DNA from: DSNY01 sp016861185
GTDB taxonomy: Bacteria; Pseudomonadota; Gammaproteobacteria; Burkholderiales; Burkholderiaceae_F
DNA length: 40,246 nt
Reading direction: 5' to 3'
Assembly (NCBI GenBank): GCA_030263275.1
Contig: SZOR01000028.1
Span: 1 to 40,246 of the forward strand
Part shown: piece after piece, positions 1 through 6,757 of the stretch
Position numbering within the stretch: position 1 is the first letter of the stretch
Layout of the letters: every line of letters starts with the position of its first letter
Notes under the pieces: generated by a model
Told to the model about the DNA's origin: nothing
The model's input: only the letters and a program-made list of their open reading frames with translations
Databases searched by the model: none
Position numbers and translations under genes: made by a program

Positions 1-55
1 TGCCATCAGAGAGCAAATACGGCCGCGCTGTGCCGCAGCTCGGACACTTCTTCAT
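1..55 (-). CDS. Start of a small zinc-ribbon protein, possibly an IS transposase (cut by window edge)
   Basis: An ATG at 55 on the minus strand opens a frame that runs off the left edge after 18 codons. It begins M-K-K-C-P-S-C-G-T-A-R-P-Y, which has the CPxCG knuckle that starts many zinc-ribbon proteins. Several insertion-sequence transposases begin in this way. It lies 40 bases after the truncated end of the M20 amidohydrolase, which fits an inserted element, but no terminal repeat or transposase core can be seen. Any short zinc-ribbon protein is an alternative. Confidence 0.3.
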   Translation of the reverse strand, partial: MKKCPSCGTARPYLLSDG

Positions 56-94
56 CGCCAGACCAGTCTACGTTCGGTCCGGTTTGCTTAGGAA

Positions 95-1246
95 TTACCA
101 ATCATAACGAGTGTTGTGCAGCCAGCAGGTGCCGCCGGTCGCACCTGGCGCCGGGCCCTGGCCGAGCCGGATGTAGCAGCCCGGCTTGGCGTGCAGCATG
201 AACGCGAAGTCCTCGGCACCCATCGACGGCGGCATGTTGCGCGCGACGCGGTCGCGGCCGACCAGTTCCTCGGCCACTTTGAGCGCGAACTCGTACTGCG
301 GGGCGTGGTTGATCGTCGCCGGGTAGATGCGCTCGTAGCGCACGCCGGCGTCGCCGCCGAAGGCGCGCGCGGTCGACTGCGCCAGCTCGACCAGGCGCTT
401 TTCGATCAGCTCCTGGATGCTGTGCTGGAACGCGCGCACGGTGCCGACCAGTTTCGCTTCGCGCGGCACCACGCTGAAGGCCCCCGGGTGGCCCGCCTGC
501 ATCGAGCACAGCGAAACGACCGCCGCGTCGATCGGCGCGACGTTGCGCGACACGATGCTCTGCGCCGCGGTGATGATGTGCGCGGCGATGATCACCGGGT
601 CGACCGTCAGGTGCGGATGCGCGGCGTGGCCGCCGCGTCCCGAGATCGTGATCTCGATGCGGTCGGCCGCCGCCATCATCGGTCCCGGGTTCAGCCCGAT
701 GTGCCCGGCCGGCAGGCCCGGCCAGTTATGCAGCGCGTAGACCTCGTCGGCCGGAAAGCGCGTGAACAGGCCGTCGTCGATCATCGCCTTGGCGCCGGCG
801 AACCCTTCCTCGCCGGGCTGGAAGATCAGATACACGGTCCCGTCGAAGGCGCGCGTCGCTGCGAGGTACTGCGCGGCCGCCAGCAGCATCGTCGTGTGGC
901 CGTCGTGGCCGCAGCCATGCATCAGCCCGGGTCGGGTCGAGCGGTGCGCGAAGTCGTTCTCCTCCTGGATCGGCAGGGCGTCCATGTCGGCGCGCAGCCC
1001 GACCGCCTTGCCCGAGCTTTCGGTCCGCCCACGCACGACGCCGACCACCCCGGTCCTGCCGATGCCGGTATGCACCTCGATGCCCCACTGGTGCAGCCGC
1101 TCGGCGACCAGTGCCGCGGTGCGGTGCTCTTCGAAACCCAGCTCCGGATGGGCGTGCAGATCGCGCCGGATCGCGGTGAATTCGTCGTGCCGTTCGGCGA
1201 CGAAGCTCACCGGCGAACGCAACGCGGAACCGAGGTACGCGTTCAT
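95..1246 (-). CDS. M20 family amidohydrolase (hippurate hydrolase/aminoacylase type), C-terminally truncated
   Basis: This is a cytosolic di-metal peptidase of the M20D group, which hydrolyses N-acyl amino acids such as hippurate. Visible hallmarks are G-L-R-A-D-M-D-A-L-P, the metal-binding M-H-G-C-G-H-D-G-H, Q-P-G-E-E-G carrying the catalytic glutamate, and S-M-G-A-E-D-F near the end. Family members normally continue about 20-25 residues beyond the L-H-N-x-x-Y-D-F motif. This protein stops immediately after L-H-N-T-R-Y-D-W, so the C-terminus is missing. All catalytic residues are present, so it may still fold. It lies about 100 bases downstream of the DppB-like permease on the same strand. 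Pairing of an M20 enzyme with a peptide-type transporter is common and suggests uptake and hydrolysis of an acylated or dipeptide-like substrate. Confidence 0.85.
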   Translation of the reverse strand: MNAYLGSALRSPVSFVAERHDEFTAIRRDLHAHPELGFEEHRTAALVAERLHQWGIEVHTGIGRTGVVGVVRGRTESSGKAVGLRADMDALPIQEENDFAHRSTRPGLMHGCGHDGHTTMLLAAAQYLAATRAFDGTVYLIFQPGEEGFAGAKAMIDDGLFTRFPADEVYALHNWPGLPAGHIGLNPGPMMAAADRIEITISGRGGHAAHPHLTVDPVIIAAHIITAAQSIVSRNVAPIDAAVVSLCSMQAGHPGAFSVVPREAKLVGTVRAFQHSIQELIEKRLVELAQSTARAFGGDAGVRYERIYPATINHAPQYEFALKVAEELVGRDRVARNMPPSMGAEDFAFMLHAKPGCYIRLGQGPAPGATGGTCWLHNTRYDW

Positions 1247-1257
1247 CGATAGGACGT

Positions 1258-1336
1258 GTCGACCACCGAGACACCGAGAGCACGGAGAAAGTCACTTGAG
1301 AGCATTCCTCGGTGGTCTCCGTGTCTCGGTGTTGAA
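1258..1336. repeat. Imperfect inverted repeat of the 'HRDTE/TTE' type
   Basis: Two arms (about 1261-1288 and 1308-1334) are imperfect reverse complements, built on accgagacac and its relatives, around a spacer of about 20 bases. Read in one minus-strand frame the region gives H-R-D-T-E-T-T-E. Short dyads with this spurious peptide signature are scattered through intergenic DNA of many environmental bacteria. It lies between two co-oriented genes, so it may act as an intercistronic hairpin or partial terminator. Confidence 0.55.
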
Positions 1337-1348
1337 TTCGATTGCCGT

Positions 1349-2332
1349 TCAATGCGCCAGCGCTGCGCGGTCGATGCGCAGGCGCGGGTCGACCGCGAAG
1401 TAAAGCAGGTCGACGATCAGGTTGATGATCACGAACACCAGCGCGATCAGGCACAGGTACGCGGCCATCACCGGAATGTCGGCGAACTGCACGCTCTGGA
1501 TGAACAGCAGCCCCATGCCGGGCCACTGGAACACCGTTTCGGTGACGATCGCGAACGCGATGATCCCGCCCAACTGCAGGCCGGTGATCGTGATCACCGG
1601 CACCAGCGTGTTCTTCAACGCGTGACCGAAATGCACCGCGCGGTTGGTCAGTCCGCGCGCGCGCGCGAACTTGATGTAGTCGGTGCGCAGCACTTCGAGC
1701 ATCTCGGAGCGCACCAGCCGCATGATCAGCGTGAGCTGGAACAGCGACAGCGTGATCGCCGGCAGGATCAGATGCTGCCAGCCTTTGGCGGTCAGCAGCC
1801 CGGTGGTCCACCAGCCGAGCGCGACCGTGTCGCCGCGGCCGTACGAAGGCAGCACGCCGAGCTGAACCGCGAACACGAGGATCAGCAGGATGCCGATCAG
1901 GAACGTAGGCAGCGAGACGCCGACCAGCGAGGCGGCGAGCAGGAATTGCGACAGCCACGAGTTGCGCTTCAGCGCCGTGTAGACGCCCATCGGGATGCCG
2001 GCCACGATCGCGATGATCGCCGCGGCGAAGGACAGCTCGAGCGTGGCGGGCAGCCGCTCCTTGATCAGCGTCGACACCGCGCGCCCCTGCCGCAGGCTGA
2101 TGCCGAAATCGCCCTGCACCGCGTTGGCGACGAAGTGGCCGAACTGCACGAAAAAGGGCTGGTCGAGCCCCAGCTCGGCGCGCAGCCGCGCGCGGTCCTC
2201 GGGCGTCGCATCCTGTCCGAGCATCTGCGTCACCGGATCGCCGACGTACTGGAACAGCAGGAAGGCGACGAACGCGACCGTCAGCATCACCAGGATCGCT
2301 TGCAGCAGTCGGCGGACGATGAAGGCCAGCAT
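1349..2332 (-). CDS. DppB-type ABC transporter permease (peptide/nickel/opine family)
   Basis: This is an inner-membrane permease subunit of a dipeptide/oligopeptide ABC importer. It has the DppB signature: an N-terminal helix after M-L-A-F-I-V-R-R-L-L-Q, a periplasmic loop with Q-P-F-F-V-Q-F and G-D-F-G-I-S, and about six membrane segments. The late cytoplasmic loop with F-A-R-A-R-G-L carries the ATPase-contacting region. At 327 residues it is full length. ATG 2332 is the first start after an in-frame stop, and no good Shine-Dalgarno precedes it. Its partners (binding protein, DppC, ATPases) are absent nearby. The only peptide-type binding protein in the window is 25 kb away at 27565-29154. 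It appears to be an orphan left by rearrangement, or a subunit that uses partners encoded elsewhere. Confidence 0.88.
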   Translation of the reverse strand: MLAFIVRRLLQAILVMLTVAFVAFLLFQYVGDPVTQMLGQDATPEDRARLRAELGLDQPFFVQFGHFVANAVQGDFGISLRQGRAVSTLIKERLPATLELSFAAAIIAIVAGIPMGVYTALKRNSWLSQFLLAASLVGVSLPTFLIGILLILVFAVQLGVLPSYGRGDTVALGWWTTGLLTAKGWQHLILPAITLSLFQLTLIMRLVRSEMLEVLRTDYIKFARARGLTNRAVHFGHALKNTLVPVITITGLQLGGIIAFAIVTETVFQWPGMGLLFIQSVQFADIPVMAAYLCLIALVFVIINLIVDLLYFAVDPRLRIDRAALAH

Positions 2333-2355
2333 GGTCTACATGCGGATGCGCTACA

Positions 2356-2381
2356 TGCAAAACGCCCGGCACTGCCGGGCG
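2356..2381 (-). terminator. Rho-independent terminator-like hairpin reading on the minus strand
   Basis: CGCCCGGC (2363-2370) and GCCGGGCG (2374-2381) form a perfect 8-bp stem with a 3-base loop. On the minus strand the stem is followed by TTTTGC. No minus-strand gene lies upstream that it could terminate, and the DppB-like start is about 25 bases downstream. It may be the intercistronic hairpin that once followed a now-missing binding-protein gene. Confidence 0.5.
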
Positions 2382-2600
2382 GTCACGAGCAGGAAATATA
2401 CCCGCAAAGGCCGCAAGGGCCGCGGCTTTCGCCCCCCGCGCGCGACCGCCTGTGGCAAAAGCACACAAGGCGAGCCCGGCTGTTGCGCCGCGAGAAGACG
2501 ACCGCAGCGCACGGGACTACCGTCGCCGCGCGCGAACATCCTCGCGTAAACCCTGGGGAGTAACAATCATGGCAAGAAGTTCTTCGTCGCCTGGGTCGTC

Positions 2601-2981
2601 GTGTTCGTGGTCTGGATGGCGGGCAGCTTTGTCGTCCACGGCGTCCTGCTGGGGGCAGACTACGCAAAGCTGCCGAACCTGTTCCGCCCGGAATCGGACG
2701 CGCAGAAGTACTTCCCGCTGATGATCCTCGCGCACGTGATCCTCGCAGGCGCGTTCGTGTGGATCTATCGCCAGGGACGCGAGGACAAGCCGGCCGTCGC
2801 GCAGGGATTGCGCTTCGGGCTGGCCGTGGCGCTGCTGACCGTCGTGCCGACCTACACGATCTACTACGTCGTGCAGCCGATGCCCGGCGCGATGGTCGTC
2901 AAGCAGATCGTCTTCGACGGCATCCTGCTGCTCGTCCTCGGCGTCGTCGCGGCGGCGCTGTCGAAACCGCAAGCGGCGTGA
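2601..2981 (+). CDS. Small membrane protein of unknown function (start probably frameshifted)
   Basis: The protein has four hydrophobic segments in the full version: one at the N-terminus, one around L-M-I-L-A-H-V-I-L-A-G-A-F-V, one around A-V-A-L-L-T-V-V-P, and one at the C-terminus. I recognise it only as a conserved hypothetical inner-membrane protein and cannot assign a function. The annotated start is GTG 2601, inside the first membrane segment. The ribosome site ggggag and ATG at 2569 lie just upstream in another frame. Inserting one base after ATGGC would give M-A/G-K-K-F-F-V-A-W and restore a normal first helix. This suggests a one-base deletion or sequencing error at 2572-2574. msrB follows 84 bases downstream. 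Confidence 0.6.
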   Translation: MFVVWMAGSFVVHGVLLGADYAKLPNLFRPESDAQKYFPLMILAHVILAGAFVWIYRQGREDKPAVAQGLRFGLAVALLTVVPTYTIYYVVQPMPGAMVVKQIVFDGILLLVLGVVAAALSKPQAA

Positions 2982-3064
2982 GGGGTCGAAGCGCACACGT
3001 TCGTGAAAGATCCGCGCCGCCGGCACGACTCAGGCTGGCCCCTTGTTGACCGGAGACCGATGCG

Positions 3065-3541
3065 ATGACCCGCCGCCAGATCCTGTCCGCTCTCGCCGCG
3101 CTCGGTCTGAGCGGCCGTGAGGCCGAAGCCGCTTCCAAGCCCACCCGCCCCGACCGGATCGAGCTGAGCGAGGACGAATGGCGCCGGCGCCTGACGCCGG
3201 CGCAGTTCGAGGTCCTGCGCCGCGAAGGCACCGAACGCGCCTTCACGAGCCCCTTGAACGCGGAAAAGCGCAAGGGTACCTACCACTGCACCGCCTGCGA
3301 CCTGCCGCTATTCGCCTCGGATATGAAGTACGACAGCGGCACCGGCTGGCCCAGCTTCTACGCCTCGCTGCCCGACGTGCTCGGCTTCAAGACCGACTTC
3401 AAGCTGATCTATCCGCGCACCGAGTACCACTGCGCGCGCTGCGGCGGTCATCACGGCCACGTGTTCGACGACGGCCCGAAGCCGACCGGCAAGCGCTACT
3501 GCAACAACGGTATCGCGCTGAAGTTCGTTCCCGCGTCATGA
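3065..3541 (+). CDS. msrB: Peptide-methionine (R)-S-oxide reductase MsrB, probably exported
   Basis: MsrB reduces the R-epimer of methionine sulfoxide in oxidised proteins. The zinc site is formed by C75/C78 (C-T-A-C) and C123/C126 (C-A-R-C). The catalytic cysteine is C146 in R-Y-C-N-N-G, where the usual sequence is R-Y-C-I/V-N. The SGTGWPSF block at 91-98 is intact. The first 22 residues (M-T-R-R-Q-I-L-S-A-L-A-A-L-G-L) look like a short signal peptide with a twin arginine, so a periplasmic location is likely. Its stop overlaps the msrA start (ATGA), so the two are translationally coupled. Together they repair both methionine sulfoxide epimers, probably in the cell envelope. Confidence 0.93.
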   Translation: MTRRQILSALAALGLSGREAEAASKPTRPDRIELSEDEWRRRLTPAQFEVLRREGTERAFTSPLNAEKRKGTYHCTACDLPLFASDMKYDSGTGWPSFYASLPDVLGFKTDFKLIYPRTEYHCARCGGHHGHVFDDGPKPTGKRYCNNGIALKFVPAS

Positions 3542-4173
3542 ACGCGCACGCGCGCTGGATCGGTCCGCTCGTCGCGGCCGCGTTCGCTGCCGCCGCGCCG
3601 CTTGCGCAGGCGCAGTCCGCGGCCCGCGCAGCGCCGGTCGCGAAGGCGACCTTCGCCGGCGGCTGCTTCTGGTGCGTCGAGGCCGACTTCGACAGGATCG
3701 AAGGCGTGCTGCTGACCACCTCGGGCTACATTGGCGGCCGCGTCGCCGATCCGACCTACGAGCAGGTCTCGGCGGGAGGCACCGGCCACGCCGAAGCGGT
3801 CGAAGTCGTGTTCGATCCGCGCAAGGTGAGCTACGCGCAGCTCGTCGATTACTTCTGGCGGACTGTCGATCCGACCGTCAAGGATCGCCAGTTCTGCGAC
3901 GTCGGCTCGCAGTACCGCACGGGGATCTTCGTGCACGACGAAGCGCAGCGCCGCGTCGCCGAAGCGTCGAAGTCCGCACTCGAACGGACGAAGCCGTTCA
4001 AGGCGCCGATCGTCACCGAAATCGCGCCGGCGACGACGTTCTATCCGGCCGAGGAATACCATCAGGACTACTACCGGAAGAATCCGATCCGCTACAAGTT
4101 CTACCGGGCCAACTGCGGACGCGACGCGCGGCTGAAGCAGTTGTGGGGCGAGCAGGCCGGCAAGCCGGGCTGA
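3538..4173 (+). CDS. msrA: Peptide-methionine (S)-S-oxide reductase MsrA, exported
   Basis: MsrA reduces the S-epimer of methionine sulfoxide. The catalytic motif G-G-C-F-W-C places the nucleophile at C43. The conserved G-Y-I-G-G and the late block Y-P-A-E-E-Y-H-Q-D-Y are present. About 26 N-terminal residues (W-I-G-P-L-V-A-A-A-F-A-A-A-A-P-L-A-Q-A-Q) form a good Sec signal, so it acts in the periplasm like its partner MsrB. The ATG overlaps the msrB stop by one base. At 211 residues it has the usual length plus a signal peptide. Placement beside a nitrite/NO reduction locus is consistent with defence against nitrosative and oxidative damage, but this is inference. Confidence 0.93.
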   Translation: MNAHARWIGPLVAAAFAAAAPLAQAQSAARAAPVAKATFAGGCFWCVEADFDRIEGVLLTTSGYIGGRVADPTYEQVSAGGTGHAEAVEVVFDPRKVSYAQLVDYFWRTVDPTVKDRQFCDVGSQYRTGIFVHDEAQRRVAEASKSALERTKPFKAPIVTEIAPATTFYPAEEYHQDYYRKNPIRYKFYRANCGRDARLKQLWGEQAGKPG

Positions 4174-4199
4174 CGCCTTGTCGACAGCACACAGGAGAA

Positions 4200-4234
4200 G
4201 ACGCGCGATCCGGTTTGATCCCGGATCGCGCGTC
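4200..4234. terminator. Strong hairpin between convergent msrA and norZ
   Basis: A perfect 14-bp stem (4200-4213 with 4221-4234, gacgcgcgatccgg and its complement) encloses a 7-base loop. It lies between convergent genes and probably terminates both. The T-run is weak on either side. Confidence 0.6.
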
Positions 4235-4247
4235 GGTCTTGCAGCAT

Positions 4248-4268
4248 CGGAGCGGCGCCGCCGCTCCG
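4248..4268. terminator. Second hairpin in the msrA/norZ gap
   Basis: cggagcggc (4248-4256) pairs perfectly with gccgctccg (4260-4268) around a 3-base loop, just inside the 3' side of norZ. It may reinforce termination with the larger hairpin at 4200-4234. No T-run follows. Confidence 0.4.
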
Positions 4269-4281
4269 TCGGTGCGATCGG

Positions 4282-6546
4282 CTACGCGGCGCGCGCGACA
4301 GCCTCCACGGCCGGCAGCGCGGGCTTGCGCAGCAGCCGCCACCCATAGACGGCGAGGAAGAGCCCCCCGGCGGCGAACACGACATCGCCCGGAACGCGCA
4401 GCCACACGAGCGCACGCATCAGCGCGGAGTGGATGATCTCCGGCGAACGCGCGTACCACAGCCCCACGTCGATCGCGGCGATCGCCTGCACGATGCCCGC
4501 GGGAACGAGCGACATGAACACCATCATCGCCAGCCCCGCGTTCAGACCCCAGAAGGTCCACCCGAGCAGGCGGTCGGCATGCAGGCTGCGGTCGTACAGT
4601 CCGCGCAGGCAGAACAGCATCAGGCCGATGCCGAGCATGCCGTAGACGCCGAACAGCGCCGCATGGCCGTGCGCGGGCGTGAGATTCAGGCCCTGCACGA
4701 AGTACAGCGATGCGGGCGGGTTGATCGCGAAGCCGAGCAGGCCCGCACCGACCGTGTTCCAGAAGCTCACGCCGATGAAGAACAGGATCGGCCAGCGGTA
4801 CTGCTGCACCCACGGCGCCGCCTTCGTGCGCTGGTAGTTGTGCCAGCCTTCGAGGCCGAGCAGCGCCAGCGGAACGACCTCGAGCGCGGAGAACACCGCG
4901 CCGACCGCGATCACCGACGTCGGCGTGCCGGTCCAGTACAGGTGGTGCAGCGTGCCCAGGATGCCGCCGAACAGGAACACGATCGTTTCGGCGACGATCG
5001 CGCGGTTCGCGCTGGTCGCGCGCACCAGCCCCAGCCGCGTGAAGATCAGCGCGATCACCGCGGTGGCGAACACCTCGAAGAAGCCTTCGACCCACAGGTG
5101 AACGAGCCACCAGCGCCAGTACTCGACCATCGCGTAGTGCGTGCGCTGGCCCCAGGTCAGCGACGCCGCGTAGAAGAGGCCGATGCAGGTGGCAGACAGG
5201 AACACCATCGCGATCAGCCCGCGCGTCTCCGACGGACGCTTCAGCGCAGGCCACAGTGCGCGGCCGAGCAGGAACAGCCAGAACAGCAGCCCGACGAACA
5301 GCAGGATCTGCCAGAACCGGCCCATCGCGGTGAACTCGAGTCCGTGCGCGCCGAACCAGAAGTTGAAGTCGAAGCCCGCGCGCTGCAGCGCGCCGAGCCA
5401 GCCGGTCGCCGTCGAGCCGACGACGATCGCGATCAGCGCCCAGAACAGCACGTTGACGCCGAGCTTCTGCAGCTTCGGCTCGTGCCCCGACAGCAGCGGC
5501 GCGATGTACAGACCGGTGGCGAGCCACGCGGTCGCGATCCAGAAGATGCCGTACTGCGTGTGGATCGTTCGGCTCACCGTGTAGGGCAGGATCTCCGAGA
5601 TCGGCAGGCCGAAGAAGGCGGTGCCTTCGACCGCGTAGTGCGCGGTCACCGCACCCAATCCGATCTGCGCGAGGAACAGCCCGATCACGGTGAAGAAGTA
5701 CTTGCGCGTCGCCAGCATCGACGGCGTCGCCTTCGCGCCGAGCAGCGGGTCGGCCTTCGGCGGCGTCGGATCGGCGTCGTCGCGGTTCGCGCTGTGGTAC
5801 CAGACCATCGCGGCGATGCCGGCGATCAGCAGGATGATCGACACCATCGACCACACGGCGCTGCTCGTCGTCATCTCGTTGCCGACCAGCGGCTCGTGCG
5901 GCCAGTTGCTCGTGTACGAGAGGTTCTTCTCGCCGGGGCGGTCGGTCGCCGCCGACCACGCCGACCAGAAGAAGAACGCCGCCAGCGCCCGGCGATCCTC
6001 CGCGCGCGGCAGCGCGTTCTCGGGCATCGCGTACTGCTCGCGCAGCGTCGCGAAGCTCGCATCCGCACCAAACAGGCTCATGTAATGCGCCTGCACCTCG
6101 CCGATCGCCGCCGCGCGTTCGCGGCTGACGGTGATCGTGTTGGTCGCCGCATCAAACGTGTTCGCGCGCATTTCTTCCTTGACGCGTGCATCGACCGCGG
6201 CCTTGCCCGCGGTGTCGAGCGCCCCGTAGTCCGCGCCGAAGTGCTTGCGCGCGAGTTGACCGCGCAGCGCGATCGCCTCGCGATGCAGCCAGTCGGCCGA
6301 CCAGTCCGGCGCGACGTACGCGCCGTGGCCCCAGACGCTGCCGAGCTGCTGTCCGCCGGCGGCGCGCCACGCGCGCTGGCCGTCCTCGACCTGGACGGCC
6401 GTGAACAGCACGGGGCCGTCCTTGCCCTGCACGTTCGCGATCGGCGGCGCCGCGAGATAGATCTCGCGGCCGAGCCAGCCGAGCACGGCGAACGACAGCA
6501 GGAAGATGGCGCCGAGCCACTTCCACAGTCTCTTCGTGTCTTGCAT
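4282..6546 (-). CDS. norZ: Quinol-dependent nitric oxide reductase (qNOR)
   Basis: This is a single-subunit inner-membrane enzyme that reduces 2 NO to N2O with electrons taken directly from quinol. The 754 residues match qNOR: an N-terminal membrane anchor, a periplasmic domain of about 200 residues that resembles NorC but has no CXXCH, and a 12-helix NorB-like core. Probable ligands are H329 (R-T-I-H-T-Q-Y-G), H483 and E487 (V-H-L-W-V-E-G-F-F-E), H534/H535 (L-H-H-L-Y-W) and the H-G-H-A-A-L-F-G block at 626-633. This is the full set expected for heme b, heme b3 and FeB. It is divergent from nirK across 211 bases, so NO made in the periplasm by NirK is removed by this enzyme. Start ATG 6546 follows a gagag-type ribosome site. 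Confidence 0.95.
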   Translation of the reverse strand: MQDTKRLWKWLGAIFLLSFAVLGWLGREIYLAAPPIANVQGKDGPVLFTAVQVEDGQRAWRAAGGQQLGSVWGHGAYVAPDWSADWLHREAIALRGQLARKHFGADYGALDTAGKAAVDARVKEEMRANTFDAATNTITVSRERAAAIGEVQAHYMSLFGADASFATLREQYAMPENALPRAEDRRALAAFFFWSAWSAATDRPGEKNLSYTSNWPHEPLVGNEMTTSSAVWSMVSIILLIAGIAAMVWYHSANRDDADPTPPKADPLLGAKATPSMLATRKYFFTVIGLFLAQIGLGAVTAHYAVEGTAFFGLPISEILPYTVSRTIHTQYGIFWIATAWLATGLYIAPLLSGHEPKLQKLGVNVLFWALIAIVVGSTATGWLGALQRAGFDFNFWFGAHGLEFTAMGRFWQILLFVGLLFWLFLLGRALWPALKRPSETRGLIAMVFLSATCIGLFYAASLTWGQRTHYAMVEYWRWWLVHLWVEGFFEVFATAVIALIFTRLGLVRATSANRAIVAETIVFLFGGILGTLHHLYWTGTPTSVIAVGAVFSALEVVPLALLGLEGWHNYQRTKAAPWVQQYRWPILFFIGVSFWNTVGAGLLGFAINPPASLYFVQGLNLTPAHGHAALFGVYGMLGIGLMLFCLRGLYDRSLHADRLLGWTFWGLNAGLAMMVFMSLVPAGIVQAIAAIDVGLWYARSPEIIHSALMRALVWLRVPGDVVFAAGGLFLAVYGWRLLRKPALPAVEAVARAA

Positions 6547-6589
6547 CGATGCTCTCCCTCGGGATGCGGTGGATACGACAGGAAATCTG

Positions 6590-6604
6590 ATACATTGATT
6601 GTAT
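6590..6604. promoter_or_regulatory. Palindrome upstream of norZ, candidate NO-responsive operator
   Basis: ATACA (6590-6594) and TGTAT (6600-6604) are perfect inverted arms around TTGAT. A second palindrome, ATGTACAT, follows at 6603-6610. The AT-rich patch stands out in GC-rich DNA and lies 44-64 bases upstream of norZ. NsrR-type operators have a similar AT-rich dyad form, but the match is not close enough to name the regulator. Confidence 0.4.
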
Positions 6605-6678
6605 GTACATGTTTCTGGAAAAGCTGTACTACGAATCGATCTTCCGATCTACCTCCAAAGGCGAAAGCCGTGCGCGCT

Positions 6679-6692
6679 TTGCGCCAGATCAA
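6679..6692 (+). promoter_or_regulatory. FNR/DNR-type box upstream of nirK
   Basis: TTGCG-CCAG-ATCAA matches the CRP/FNR-family consensus TTGAT-N4-ATCAA at 8 of 10 positions. It is centred about 72 bases before the nirK start, which suits a class II activator site with a leader of 30-odd bases. Anaerobic or NO-dependent control of denitrification genes through such boxes is well established. Confidence 0.5.
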
Positions 6693-6757
6693 GCTTTCGG
6701 CGCCCCTGCCGCGGAATCGTGTGGGCAAGCGAAGTTCTTTCTTGAAGGAGTTCCCAG

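Noticed and set aside
1256..2563. A 435-codon plus-strand open frame rich in Gln, His, Arg and Asp
   Set aside because: It lies opposite the DppB-like permease and begins inside the inverted repeat; no domain is seen.
6595..6608. TTGAT-N4-TGTAC as a second FNR box for norZ
   Set aside because: The second half-site does not match ATCAA; the palindrome arms are better explained as a different operator.
6638..6650. GATCTTCCGATCT resembles the end of a common sequencing adapter
   Set aside because: Only 11-13 bases match and the flanks do not. The neighbouring nor-nir layout makes biological sense, so an adapter-made chimera is not supported, though read coverage here would settle it.
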